From Adenophora triphylla var. japonica (taxonomy: Eukaryota > Streptophyta > Magnoliopsida > Asterales > Campanulaceae): a stretch of 64,000 bases of DNA. The position numbers and the translations under genes are program-made. Location: contig JAFEMH010002504.1 in NCBI GenBank assembly GCA_022495995.1, positions 21,001-85,000 on the forward strand, given 5' to 3'. This document shows, piece after piece, positions 1-11,242 of the stretch (position 1 is its first letter; every line of letters starts with the position of its first letter). The notes under the pieces are model-generated. The model saw only the letters and a list, made by a program, of their open reading frames with translations. It ran no database searches and had not been told where the DNA came from.

Positions 1-796
1 ACACTAAACCCTAATAAACAAACACACACACACCCCGCCACACACACCCACACGACAGAATACACACACGCACACATAAACTGCACGCACACAACACACA
101 CGCACGCATCACACATGTACCAAGCACACACACGACACACACATCCTAACCCTAACACACATACACACAACGGCCACCCACACACACGGCTGCAACACAC
201 ACAAAACCCTAATCTTTCTTAAAACCCTAGCATGGAATGATTAGTTCAAAACCAATTAATCCCCATGCCCAAACCCTAATCATAATCATTCAATGATAGG
301 TTTAACCATTTACATCACAAACACCTTGATTTCCTAAACCCTAATCTCAATCTTAAACTTTTAGGGTTTCTCGGGTTTTAATCTAAAAGCCAAAACAAGA
401 AAGAATTGATCTTACCTCAGTCTAATCCTTGAACACGAATCGAATCGAGCTTTCCTCCTCCTTCTTCCTCCTAGTTCGGCCGCCCCTCTCTCTCTTTCTC
501 CCTCTGCCGCCGCCTCTCTCTCTCTTCATGGTTCTCTCTCTATTTTCTTTTCTTTGCTTAAAATAATATGATACTCCTAGGTTTAGACAATGATATTTAT
601 AGTTGGGTCTCCAAAATCTAAGCCCAAAAGGTAACCCACTTCAAAATAAAAAGGTAATCCAAGTTTAAGTCATCCAAGCCCACTTAACCTAGTCCATCTA
701 GGAAAAGTAATATAATTTGTTAATTTAAATATCAAAAATAAATAATAAAATAAAAGAATAATAAATATAATAAAAATAAATATTAGGGTTATTACA
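1..796 (-). mobile_element. E1 3' LTR, partial (chromovirus-like Ty3/gypsy)
   Basis: The element reads on the minus strand, so its 3' LTR lies to the left and leaves the window. The boundary at 796 is set by a TGTAATAACCC start read on the minus strand, directly behind a purine-rich tract. The start mirrors the other terminus at 23647, which reads TGTAACGACCC on the plus strand. The leftmost 200 bases are rich in CA repeats and contain AACCCTAA-like words. The matching part of the 5' LTR is missing, so LTR identity cannot be measured. Confidence 0.75.
593..603 (-). promoter_or_regulatory. TATA box of E1 LTR
   Basis: On the minus strand the sequence reads CTATAAATATC, about 195 bases inside the LTR start. 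A purine-rich GAGAGA tract (about 475-540) lies downstream, as expected for the transcribed part of a plant LTR. Confidence 0.6.
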
Positions 797-815
797 TTCT
801 TACCCCCTTAAAAGG
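797..815 (-). other. E1 polypurine tract
   Basis: The minus strand reads TTTTAAGGGGGTAAGAA immediately before the LTR start at 796. Its position between the integrase ORF and the LTR is that of a plus-strand priming site. Confidence 0.7.
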
Positions 816-840
816 TTTTGGTCCTCCAAACGAAATGCAT

Positions 841-2321
841 TCAATCTGAAAACAGGGCGGGATACGACTCTCGCATCTCGCTCTCGAGCTCCCACGTTGC
901 TTCTCTTTTCGTGTGGTTGCTCCACTGTACTTTCACATAAGGAATTACTGGCTTCCGCAATATCTGATCTTTCCGATCCACAATCTTCATAGGTTGCTCA
1001 TCATAACTCAAATCGACATGAAATCTCAGCTGCCTATACTCAATCACATGGCTCGGGTCGGAAATATACTTACTCAACATCGAGACATGAAAAACATTAT
1101 GCACTCCAACAAATACAGGTGGTAAAGCCAACTTATAAGCTACCAGCCCAACTCGCTCCAAAATCTCAAACGGTCCCACATAACTCGGGCTTAACTTCCC
1201 GCGATTACCAAATCTCATGACTCCCTTGGTTGGATAAATCTTCAAGAACACATGATCCCCAACTGAAATTCCAAGTCTCGTCGTCGGTGATCTGCATACG
1301 ACTTCTGTCTACTCTGTGCGGTTAATAACCATTTCCGAATTTGTTGTACTTTATCTGCGGTCACTTGGACAATCTCCGGTCCTGTCAATTTTCTCTCACC
1401 CACTTCATCCCAGCATGTAGGTGATCTACACTTACGTCCATACAATGCCTCATACGGTGCCATACCGATACTAGCATGAAAACTATTGTTGTAGGCGAAT
1501 TCTATCAACGTCAAATGTTCATCCCAAGTCCCTTGCCAATGCAATGATGTAGCTCTTAACATATCTTCAAGAGTCTGAATAGTTCTCTCTGACTTTCCAT
1601 CTGTCTCCGGGTGAAAAGCTGTACTCATCGTCAAATCCGTACCCAATGCTTGTTGTAGACTCTTCCAAAATTTCGACGTGAACCTCGCATCTCGATCGAA
1701 TACTATCGAAACTGGTATTCCACGCAACCTTACAATCTCGTCAACATATAACTTGGCCAATTTCTCCAATGAATCTGTCACCTTAATTGCCAGAAAGTGA
1801 GCCGACTTCGTAAGTCTGTCCACTATAACCCAAATTGCATTATGACCCTTCAATGTCTTTGGTAGTCCCACTACTAAATCCATAGCTATATTCTCCCATT
1901 TCCATTCCGGTATTGGTAACGACTGTAGTAAGCCTGCCGGTTTCTAGTGTTCACTCTTCACTTGCTGACATACTAAACATCTTGATACAAATTCTGCCAC
2001 ATCTCCCTTCATGTTGTTCCACCAAAATGATTCCCTTAGATTCCAATACATCTTTGTCTTTCCAGGATGTACAGAAAACCTTGAACAGTGAGTTTCCTTC
2101 AGAATTTCCCTTTTTATATCTTCATTGCTTGGCACCCAAATCCTTGATTGGTACCTCAAGATCCCATCGTCTCCCACACGAAAATTTGTTACTTTTCCTT
2201 TTGTCATACTCTCGCGTATCTTTACAGCCTCCTCTTCATTTCCTTGTGCTTCATTGATTCGGTCCAAAAGTGTTGGCTGAACACTTAAAAGAGCCAAATA
2301 CTCTTTAACTCTAACTTCCAT
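841..2321 (-). pseudogene. E1 integrase with C-terminal chromodomain
   Basis: Three pieces in different frames make up one integrase. Residues encoded at 1944-2321 carry the HHCC zinc-binding end (HPGKTKMYWNLR, then CLVC). The 1242-1883 piece is the catalytic core with the three acidic residues visible: D in MDLVVGLP, D in [10 protein letters not shown] in DGKSERTIQ. The 841-1251 piece holds the SH3-like linker and a chromodomain-like end (VQWSNHTKREATWELE). That end marks the chromovirus branch of Ty3/gypsy, whose chromodomains direct insertion to modified chromatin. Stops or frameshifts fall near 1245 and 1884-1943, so no full integrase can be made. It lies directly before the PPT, the usual order for the branch. 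Confidence 0.88.
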
Positions 2322-2350
2322 ACCTGAAACCTCAATACTATCCCATGTAC

Positions 2351-3660
2351 TTACTCCTTAGAAATCAACATCGCTAAGGTTCCACGATTCTTCCTACTAA
2401 AAGCATCCGCCACTTTATTGACCTTCCCTGGATGATACAAAATTGTATAATCATAATCCTTAAGCAACTCTAACCATCTCCTTTGCCTCATGTTAAGCTC
2501 CTTCTGGGTGAAAATATACTTAAGACTCTTATGATCCGTATAAATATGACAAGTTACCCCATGCAAGTAATGTCTCCAAATTTTCAATGCATATACTACG
2601 GCTGCTAACTCCAAATCATGGGTTGGGTAATTCTTCTCATGGTTCTTCAATTACCTTGACGCATAAGTTATAACCTTATCAATCTGCATTAACACGCAGC
2701 CTAATCCCTTAACTGAAGCATCACTATAAATCACAAATCCGTCCGATCCGGATGGTAAGGTAAGAACTAGTGGGGACACTAACCTTCGCTTCAGCTCTTG
2801 AAAATTCTTCTCACATCCTTCCGATCAAACAAACTTTGCTCCCTTCTGTGTTAACCTTGTTAACGGCACTAAAAACTTTGAGAATCCCTGAACGAATCTC
2901 CTATAATATCCAGCTAATCCCAGGAAACTTCTTATCTCGCTAACCGTGGTTGGTCTCTCCCAATTCACTATCGCTTCTACTTTGTTAGATCCACTTCAAT
3001 CCCATCCTCAGATACCACATGCCCTAAGAATGCCACTTTCTCCAGCCAAAATTCTCACTTCTTAAATTTAACAAACAACTTTTGTTCCCTCAAGATCTGC
3101 AGTACTAACCTCAAATGCTCTTCATGTTCCTCCTTAGTCTTAGAATACACCAAGATATCATCTATAAGCGCAATGACACACTTATCCAAGAACTCCTGAA
3201 ATATTCTATTCATAAGTTCCATGAATGCAGCTGGGGTGTTCGTTAATCCAAATGGCATTACCAAAAACTCATAATGACCTTACCTTGTCCTAAAGGCCAT
3301 CTTTGCAACATCCTCCTTTTTCACTCTCAACTGATGATATCCAGATCTCTAATCTATCTTCGAGAAATAAAATGCTCCCCGAAGTTGGTCAAATAAGTCA
3401 TCAATTCTGGGTAATGGATATTGATTCCTCACCGTCACACGATTCACTTCCCGATAGTCGATACACATCCTCATCGATCTATCCTTCTTCTTCATAAATA
3501 ACACCGGTGCACCACATGTTGAAACACTCGGCCTAATCAAACCTTTATCCAATAATTCTTGCAGTTGTTCCCTCGGTTCCTTGAGTTCATTCGGTGCCAT
3601 TCTATATGGTGCCTGAGATATCACTGTGATCTCTGGTACTAAGTCTATGAAAAATTCCAC
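2351..3660 (-). pseudogene. E1 reverse transcriptase and RNase H
   Basis: The RT begins in 3349-3660 with the segment leading to [22 protein letters not shown]. The active-site motif [10 protein letters not shown] is in 3055-3264, with both catalytic aspartates kept. The RNase H lies in 2351-2650 ([16 protein letters not shown] and [10 protein letters not shown]). The interval 2651-3054 still reads as RT connection sequence but is broken by stops. The order protease, RT, RNase H, integrase on the minus strand confirms Ty3/gypsy. The gene is decayed and cannot make an active enzyme as it stands. Confidence 0.88.
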
Positions 3661-4265
3661 CTCTCTCTCTCTGGTGGTATTCCCGGCAAATCTTCTGGAA
3701 ATACATCCTTAAAATCTCTGATCACTGAAAGCGATTCTAAACTTACCTTTTTCTTGTCTGTCTCACCAATATAGGCCAAGAACCCTTCACAACCTTTCCT
3801 TAACATCTTCTGAGCCTTCATTACCGAAATAAGACCCAATCGAAATCTCGGTTTCGATCCTTGAAAACAGAATTCTTCTCCAGATGGTAATCTCAATTGC
3901 ACTTCCTTCTTAAAACAGTCTACCCTGGCTTGGTACGCAACTAACCAATCCATCCCCAAGATAATATCAAATTCATTCATTTCTAATTCGATAAGTTCAA
4001 CCTCGAGTTCTCTGTCTCTTATTTTCAAAGGGCACATCTTATAAACATACGAAATAGGAATCGACTCTTTAGTCGGAGTATCTAAAACAAGAGGTATTTC
4101 TAATGCCTCGGGTTTCAAGTTCATTTTCTTAGCTAAACGAGTGCTAATAACAGAATGTGTAGCACCAGTGTCTATCAATGCATACACACTATGAGTATAG
4201 AGTTGGAGCGTACCTGCCACAAGATCATTGATAGCCCTCGCGTCTCTCGCAGTCATGGTGAACAC
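3645..4265 (-). pseudogene. E1 aspartic protease
   Basis: A retropepsin-type protease with the active-site loop ALIDTGATHSVIS and the downstream flap and hydrophobic stretch ending in DIILGMDWLV. It would release gag and pol proteins from the polyprotein. The C-terminal end runs into the RT piece and overlaps it by about 15 bases in another frame, so a frameshift separates them. It overlaps the gag zinc-knuckle piece at the other end. In the family this domain lies between gag and RT, as here. Confidence 0.88.
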
Positions 4266-5348
4266 TCATCCACGACCTCCTCCATTTCCCTTATCATTCT
4301 TGGCTCCTTGAACATTCCCAGCCTTCTTAGACTCCGGGCACTTCCACTGTGGATGTCCCACATTGTCACAATTAAAGCACTTCTTTTCCTTATACCAGCA
4401 TCCCTCTGTCTTGTGCTTCCCGTTGCACAATTGGCACCTATCATCTGATCCTTTTCCTTGAGTGTTATTTTGATCCCCATCATTGCGGTTACCATTTGTT
4501 CTGATATTTATTACTAGCGACTTCCTTTCAGTGGTTCTCATGCGCAGCCTTCCTTTTGTTACTGGTCCCATCTCGGTTCCAGCTTCCCGTATACCCTCTG
4601 CTTCTACCTAATTCTTTCTCTGTCATTTTCTTCTTCTCTTTGCGCTTGTTTCGAAAACTATTTTCTTCTTTTTCTACCACCCTTGCCCTGTCCAGCACTT
4701 GTCCAAAAGTTGGCAGCATTAGCGGAGTAATCCTGTATTGGATCCTGTCACTCAACCCAGCCACGAACTTCCTTGCCTTCTGTTACTCATTGTCAAAGAA
4801 CGTTGGCAAATTCTATCAGCTCTGTGAACTTTGCACACTATTCTTCCACTGTCATGTTCTCCTGAGTCAGCATCATAAACTCTGCCACTTTGGCATTCCG
4901 AACGCTTGCCGGGTAGTACTTCTCATTAAATACATTCCTGCACATCTCCCACGTGAAGTTGCCATCTCCACATGTAGTAGCCGCCCTCTTCTCGACTTCC
5001 CACCATTTCAGTGCTTGTCCTTTCAGCATAAAGGTTGGAAACACCACCTTCTGCTCAGGTGTCTAAGTCAGCGTGTCAAATACTTTTCCATGTCTTGATC
5101 CAATCTTCCGGTTTCTCCTTCGCACTGCCGGAAAACAACTCCGGGTTCCTTTTCTAAAAAATCTCCAACGGATCTCTCAGCAGTATTTGTTGAGCTTGTG
5201 GCTACGGCAGAGCCAAAGTTGCTACTACTTTCCCTATGCTAGCGACCGTCTGGTTCAATGTTTGCAGGAGGTTCACCATGTATGGGTCTGCATGCTCCTG
5301 GTTGCGTCCGTTGCTGTTACTGGTGTTACTTCTGTTGTTTCTCGACAT
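4253..5348 (-). pseudogene. E1 gag (capsid and nucleocapsid)
   Basis: The likely start is the ATG at 5348, giving a polar, Asn-rich N terminus (MSRNNRSNTSNSNGRN). The capsid core is visible at 4838-5047 (LKGQALKWWE, then FNEKYYP and ENMTVEE). A zinc knuckle pair lies in 4266-4571 (CQLCNGKHKTEGC, CFNCDNVGHPQWKC). At least four frame breaks or stops occur between the start and the knuckle, so this is a relic. The capsid and knuckle together would package the element RNA. It follows a 0.5 kb untranslated leader. Confidence 0.82.
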
Positions 5349-5494
5349 CTGAGAACAATACAATACCCTCATTAAGGTTACAATTCTAAGCGCTTACACT
5401 CACGCTAATACTAGCAATAATCAATGCTAAAACTTTTATATCATAAAATAAACCGTCTTATCAGGCTAAACATTTAATTCACAGGTCAATCAAC

Positions 5495-5665
5495 TAGACC
5501 ATTGGTCGTTTCAATAGACCGACACTACTTTCACATGTCATTTCAATAGACCAACATCACATTCAAAGGTCATTTCAATATACCTAAATTACTTTTCACA
5601 TTGGTCATTTCAATAGATCAATTATTATTCACACTTGGCCGTTTCAATAGGCCGATCTTCATTCC
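5495..5665 (-). repeat. Five-unit hairpin repeat in E1 leader
   Basis: Five diverged copies of a ~33-bp unit, each built on GGTC-nTTTCAATA-GACC, occur near 5506, 5540, 5573, 5605 and 5636. Each can fold into a small stem with loop TTTCAATA. They sit between the AT-hook ORF and gag, in untranslated RNA. Confidence 0.7.
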
Positions 5666-5850
5666 GGTTAACATACTAATTTAACACTATGAAACAAATT
5701 CAATAAAAACACAATGCAACAGAATGGACTAAACTTTATTTCATTAAAAAAACACTTTGAATCAAAACAATTCTATCCTCGAGTTCTTACTACTAGAACT
5801 AAAATACTACTAACTACTCTAGAAAGCAAAAGCAAAACACTCTACTTTAC

Positions 5851-5921
5851 TCATGGAATTACATTCTTCCTAGGCCTTCCCCTAGGTCTTCTACTTGGTC
5901 TTTTTACTATCTTTTGGGATC
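5851..5921 (-). pseudogene. E1 accessory ORF, distal (C-terminal) part with AT-hook
   Basis: This 71-base stub is the C-terminal end of the ORF at 22892-23370. It was separated by insertion of E2 exactly at a 5-bp target duplication. Read in the frame that continues across the duplication, it encodes a basic tail with the AT-hook core RPRGRPRK (5866-5889) and a stop at 5851. An AT-hook binds the minor groove of AT-rich DNA. The tail is therefore probably a DNA- or chromatin-contacting end of the accessory protein. Joining the two parts rests on the duplication and on frame continuity. Confidence 0.7.
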
Positions 5922-7340
5922 TGAATGTGCGCTCGCCCTTCGCGAAATTTTTGGGTTTCACGGTGAAAGAGTAAGAAGAGAGTCGCCACGCCATGCTTAA
6001 GAGGTGCACTTTGAAAAACCTATGAAAAGAGAACGGGTTCGGGGGTCAGGTTACGTGTTGGGAAGAACCGAGAGTTCACCCAACACGCCTCATCCGTAGA
6101 CGAGTCTTTCAATTAAACATTCAAGCAAATCCAAAAGTGTGTGCAAATGTTGACAATAAACAAGTGTGGTAAACATGCATTTTATTAATATGAATCGAGA
6201 CTTACAACTTGTGAGCCCATTATTTAGGGAGGCCACATCCCTACTACAACAATCTAAAACAGAATACAAAGGGAAAAGGTTTCTGCAGACAGGCATGATA
6301 TGTCGCATGACACATGACACAGGTGACCAGATGTGTCGCGTGACACAGGATCACCTATGAACAATATGTCGCGTGACATACAGAGGCCATCTGCAGAAAC
6401 TTACACAATGAATACCAGAATCAACAACAACTAACACAGATCTAATTAATTGACCAGATTAGATACGAAATACAGAAATAACAACAAATCGACCCCGGGA
6501 GTGTGGATATGGGTAGATCCACACCCCCTTGGGGTTTAAACACCAAATTCAAGCAAGTATTCAACAATAATAGCTCAATTACACAGATTAAACAAGTTAA
6601 ACAGAGAGATTGCGATTGGGATTCAGTAATCTAGACAGATAGAGTCTGATTACTGAATCCTAACAGAATTAAACAATAGAATTATGAAGAATTGAGTAGA
6701 AGGAAGAGAGAAGAGGGAGTTTGAGATTTGTTACCCTTGTTGCTTCCACGAGTTCTGTATCAAGTTAGATACAGAACCCTTCAATTTGCTGCTTCTGGTC
6801 TTGGGGGGCCTGAGAGAATTGGTGCAAAGGATCCAAGTGGTTTGGTTTAGAAGATGGGTTTGAATTGGAGGGAATTGGGTAGGTTGAAGGTAGGAGAGAG
6901 AGAGAATTGTGTTTGGGGGGCTTTGTTATGACGCAATTCCTGCAGAGTAACAGTAGACTGAAGTTGGGATCCATTTCTGAGAGGGGGAGGGTCTTATTTA
7001 TAGGCTGCAGTTAGTGGTCACCTTGTGTCGCACGACTATACGCAACCACTTTCCATGCCCCGACTTGTCGCGTGACACAAGGTGGCCTCAACCGTTTTTG
7101 GTGCCAAAACCAGTTTCTGGAACATTTAGGCCTAAATACCTAAAAAGTCCAAAAAGGTTTATTCCCAACAGGTCCCTTGGCATGAGCAAGGTACCAAAAG
7201 GTACTTCCTTCTCGGGAAACTTGTGAAATGTTTCCGAAAGTCTCGGGATAGGCCGGGAATTTACCAAAATGCCCCTTAATGCAGTTTTATGATATTAAAA
7301 TGCATCTAAAAGGATTGCGAATTGGATTGGCGTACTTACA
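5922..7340 (-). repeat. E2 3' LTR (left copy)
   Basis: Direct repeat of 21475-22891, 1419 bases, starting TGAATGTGCG and ending TACTTACA on the plus strand. By eye about 30 differences separate the copies (~98% identity). It carries several TGTCGCGTGACA-like palindromes (6302, 6335, 6368, 7027, 7067). Confidence 0.93.
6993..7004 (-). promoter_or_regulatory. TATA box, E2 3' LTR
   Basis: The minus strand reads CCTATAAATAAG. Two CG-centred palindromes lie 20-85 bases upstream of it (7027-7036 and 7067-7076). The matching box in the 5' LTR (about 22544-22555) has changed to CTATAAGTAAG. Confidence 0.6.
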
Positions 7341-7352
7341 GAGCCCCTCGGC
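7341..7352 (-). other. E2 polypurine tract
   Basis: The minus strand reads GCCGAGGGGCTC directly before the 3' LTR. The same purine run and following LTR start recur at 27618-27640 in the related Tat fragment, which supports the assignment. Confidence 0.7.
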
Positions 7353-7689
7353 AACGTCACTTTTGGAAAAAAGTGGGGTTGTCGATAAAATAAGACCCAA
7401 TCCCAATGAGCATCAAGGGATAAGGCGACGGGCTAGAAGGTGAATATGGGGAATCTGATGGCTGGACCTTTCTGAGAAAGGATTCCTACGTATCCCTTAA
7501 AAAGGGAATCAAGCCAAATCGTAGTTCAGAATTACCAAAACCAATCCATAAGCAAGAAAGGGGTAGAGATGTATCTTCATACCTTTGCTGTGCTTACCTG
7601 TGACTTCTTGAGGGGTCGGTACTACTGCGGTTGGCTAGTAGCTGCCTTTTGTGCCAGGTTGTAGGCTAGGAGGGACTCATCTTTGCAAC

Positions 7690-8210
7690 CGGTATTTGTG
7701 AGTAGGCTATGGGAGGGTCTCATGCTATCGCTGTTGACGAGTTGTAGCTGCCGGAGGGTCTCATGCTACAACTGGTCTTTGTGGATGTCGGAGGGACTCA
7801 TACCACATTGTTGGTGCAGGGTAGTTGCCAGAGGGTCTCACACTACTGCTACTTCTCTTCGTGGATGCCGGAGGGACTCATACCACTTTGTTGGTGCAGG
7901 GTAGTTATCGGAGGGTCTCACACTACTGCTTCTTCTCTTCGTGGATGTCGGAGGGACTCATACCACTTTGTTGGTGTAGGGTAGTTGCTGGAGGGTCTCA
8001 CACTACTGCTGCTTCTCTTCGTGGATGCCGGAGGGACTCATACCACTTCTGCTTCTGCTTTGCTGGGGATAGGTGTAGCTGCCAGGGGTCTCACGCTACT
8101 TTTTTTGCTCTGTTGGGGATAAGTGTAGCTGCCAGGGGTCTCATGCTATAGCTGCCAGGGGTCTCATGCTACTTCTTTTCTGCTCTTTTGTTGTTCTTTT
8201 ACCGGTTTTG
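7690..8210. repeat. 80-bp tandem repeat in E2 3' region
   Basis: About five units of 80 bases, each carrying GGAGGGACTCATACCAC and GGAGGGTCTCACACTACT. Boundaries show at about 7790, 7870, 7950 and 8030. The last units are shortened. Plus-strand reading frames here are open only because the unit is repeated. Tandem arrays in this position are known for Retand elements. Confidence 0.85.
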
Positions 8211-8254
8211 CTGCTGGACTGTTTTTTGTTGCCTGTTGATTTTTGTGTCTTGGA

Positions 8255-8470
8255 CTTCTCTTGGTAAGTCGGGGACTCTGCTTTTGTCTGTGCCTCGGGG
8301 CTACTGATCTTTGAAATTTTTGCTTGGTAAACTGGAGACTCTGCTTTCTGGGGAGTTGGCTTCCTTTTGGGATTTTTGCCTGGTAAGCCGGGGACTCTGC
8401 TTTCTGGGGAGTTGGCTTCTTTTTGGGATTTTTGGGGCCGTTGATCTTGCTGTGCTCTGCTTGGGAGACT
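8255..8470. repeat. ~61-bp tandem repeat in E2 3' region
   Basis: About three units built on GGGGACTCTGCTTTCTGG and GGAGTTGGCTTC, for example at 8337 and 8398. This second, unrelated array lies between the 80-bp array and the antisense ORF. Confidence 0.7.
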
Positions 8471-8872
8471 ATCAGAGATACGGGCTTTTTTGTTCTTTCT
8501 TTTATTTTCGATTTGGCCTGAGGGCCAGTCTCTAAGGATTGACGGGGCTCAGTTGATCATTGTACCTGCGAGGGAGAAACAACAACTCTAAGCGCTGCAT
8601 CTAACTAAGCTATCTTGTTAGCAAAGATTAACCTATGTTAGCTTGTTTGCACGAGTCTGTCTGTTCTGGGAAGGAAACGCGATCATTGTGTTAAAAGGTC
8701 GGCTGTGTCAGGTTTGTGCATGAGGTTTTGGGACTGTCTTGGATAGGTGTGTATGGTAGGGGTCCTCTCCCGTGTATTTTCATGGGCATGTATATGAGGG
8801 TAGGAGGTGTATTATAGCAACGACGAGTCGGAAAATGCTCTGGGGTAACCACTGCAGGCTTTTCTACACTGT

Positions 8873-10735
8873 ATGCTATCAACCAATATGTGTCGCCCGA
8901 CATGCTATGTCTGCTTGGCCTATCGTGTCGTACGACTGAGAGGAGCTCATAACAGGTCCCTTTTAAAGTCGGTTCAGGCTTCATTTGCAAACACTGTCTT
9001 CTTAGTAGAGGAAACCAGCAGCCCCTATTTGGCAGATAAGCGAATTATTTGGCCAAAACTGATACTTTCGGTTGCAATGGAGCATTATAACAAAGAGTTT
9101 GCTTCTCGGGAATGTCAATTTCATCGGGACTTTGTCAAAATTTGGGGATTTCATCTGAGGCAACATAGGAGGGTTATTGACAAGCGGTACAATATGCCAT
9201 GCATTTGGTCCTTAAAAGACTGGAGGGTCGACTGGGATTTGCTTCAGGCTGCATCTTGCTTCTGAGACTCAGAGCGTCATGTCATTTCTTTGTCATACAA
9301 TGACCTGACCCCAACCATGGAAGACTTTAGGGCATTGACGGGCTTGGGCGAGGCGGAAATTGTAGCATTCCCACGGGACGGTCGGGCGGTTATGGAGCAG
9401 TTATCGGACTTCTTGTGTCTGCCAGCGGATCAGGTGTTATTTATGATTCTGGGTGATGGGTCCATAGACTTGACTCGGATGGCTAGGTTACGCCTGTCCC
9501 GTCCTGAGCTGTTTGACCTTTCTACCTCTTTGGATATATTCATGCTGTTCACCCTGTCGGCTTACTATTTCTGCGGATATGCCGGAGTCTGCTCAAGTGC
9601 GTTGCTGGAGATTGTCAGGCAACTGAGGGGTGACCGGGGTGTAGATCTTCGCCAAATTCAATCCGGTCAAGGGGAGATGGACGTTGTACCACTGTTGCTG
9701 GCTGAGACCTACCATGGCATCGACAGGCTAGCAGGGGGAACAGACTTCATGGGAGCAGGCAGCCCCAGTTTGTTATCTTTGTGGTTCTCTGAGAGGTTAC
9801 GCTTGATTGGGCCATTACCAGAGGGTCAGACGGCAATGCCTTGGGTGACCCGGCCACGCAGGCTGCTGAGGGATATGGCCGCTGACAGTTGGCAGATGAG
9901 ATTGTCGCGGTACGTGACTACTGATCTGAGCTTTTGGATTCCTGCCTGGAATTTACAGACCATGAGAGACATTCAGGATGGATCAGTAGTAGTCAGGCTG
10001 CCAGGCTTGCATGTATCTTCTTTCTGTATCCCATCATTGGTGAGCAGACAGTATAGATACCCTCAGCAGATTGTCCGAGCTTTGAGGGAGAGGCTGATGA
10101 CCGATGATGTTCCGATGTCTATGACCGAGCCCCAAGTTATATTGTTTTTCAATAGATCCTTTCTGGAGGGTTTTCTTCCCACTCGTGTACTTCTTCGACA
10201 GTCCAGAGGGTTTACATTTCTGACCACAGAGTATTTGACTTGGTATGAGGAGCATCAGGGTCTTGCACAGTTGGCTATAGAGGCTTGCCGCCGGGAATAC
10301 TTGGGAGCAGATTATCCGTCCAGTCGGACCTTCAGGGATACAGAGGCACGGGGAAACCCAGACAATGTTACCGGTGATGCTGCTGAGGACTATCGGAAAC
10401 AAGAGATCCGGAGGGCTGCTTTGAGGGATGATCCAGAGGTGATGGCTCGCAGAGAAGTCTTGAGACAAGAGAGGATTGCTAGGGCCGCCTTGAGGGAGAC
10501 TGGTCTGATTGAACCACCGGCGCGTGTTATTCCTGAATTGGGACTGGCACAAACAGATTTATTCGACATTCCTAAGCTAAAGATCTCCCGGGGACCGAGG
10601 AAGCGGAAGGATAGAGGAGCGAGTTGCGGGAACGAGTTTCTAGACACTTTTCTGAGAGATAGGGGACTATTTTGTTTTGTATTTTTGAGGGTAGGAATTA
10701 TTTGTATGGAAACTGAGTATCCTTTGATTACTTAA
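8873..10735 (+). pseudogene. E2 antisense ORF, plant-mobile-domain-like protein
   Basis: This is the only long plus-strand ORF inside E2 and it runs opposite to gag-pol. One in-frame TGA at 9263-9265 interrupts it; otherwise it is open for about 620 codons. The first part (WSLKDWRVDWDLLQAA, then LTPTMEDFRALTGL) resembles the plant mobile domain found in MAIN/MAIL-type proteins and some transposons. The middle has LLAETYHGIDR and VRLPGLHVSSFCIPSLVSRQ, and the C-terminal tail is basic (PRKRKDRG). The start is uncertain: the ATG at 8873 or a later one near 9077. A homologue lies at 24205-25070. Antisense ORFs of this kind are known in Tat elements; their function is unknown. Confidence 0.8.
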
Positions 10736-11242
10736 TGCAGACGAAATAGATGTTGAAAATTTATTCCTTTTATTCGCAGCAGGCTTTTTGAGTCAAAAGC
10801 AGGCCGTGCTTGAACTCATCAAAAAGAATATTAACTCAGAATGAACCTTTGAAAAGCTTTGGAACTGTAGTCAAAACACTTTTTGGCAGGATGAGAGATT
10901 TTTGCAGCAATTTAGACCGAACCACAAGTGGTTGCCTACGTTCCCCTTTTGTAAAGAGAACTAAGGGGCTCAGGTCTCCGTAGTTCGACTCAATCAACTT
11001 TGTGTTTAAGAAAGGGGAAGATAGAAGGGGGACATGGTGCAACCCTGTTTTTTACCTAAACCGCCCTTTTTAGGGTTTTCGGTCTAGCTGGGTATATTCT
11101 TTAGCACCGGGCGCGTCCCTTATTTTTGCATGGACTGCCTTTTGAGAGGTTTTCAGTCTCATCTGGGACAATTTTATTGCGCCTTTATTTATCATTCTCT
11201 TCTTTTACTTTCTTTTTTTTTATAGAGGGGGAAAAGACTCGA
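10736..11242. other. E2 spacer between antisense ORF and integrase
   Basis: About 500 bases without a convincing ORF. The first ~50 bases resemble the sequence just beyond the antisense ORF in the other Tat fragment (about 24110-24200), so they are element sequence and not foreign DNA. Confidence 0.6.

Noticed and set aside
1..240. AACCCTAA words suggesting a telomere
   Set aside because: Irregular, mixed with CA repeats, and inside the E1 LTR; no tandem TTTAGGG array.
4556..5375. Plus-strand hydrophobic frames of 100-180 codons
   Set aside because: Shadows of E1 gag on the minus strand, which has capsid and zinc-knuckle motifs.
7683..8151. Overlapping plus-strand frames rich in Leu/Cys with internal protein repeats
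   Set aside because: They are open in several frames because the 80-bp unit lacks stops; no domain and no start context.
10034..10552. Minus-strand frame of 172 codons
   Set aside because: Shadow of the E2 antisense ORF; no domain.
8873..10735. A host MAIN/MAIL gene
   Set aside because: It lies inside E2 between pol and the 3' repeats, and a homologue sits in the same place in a second Tat element; it belongs to the transposon.
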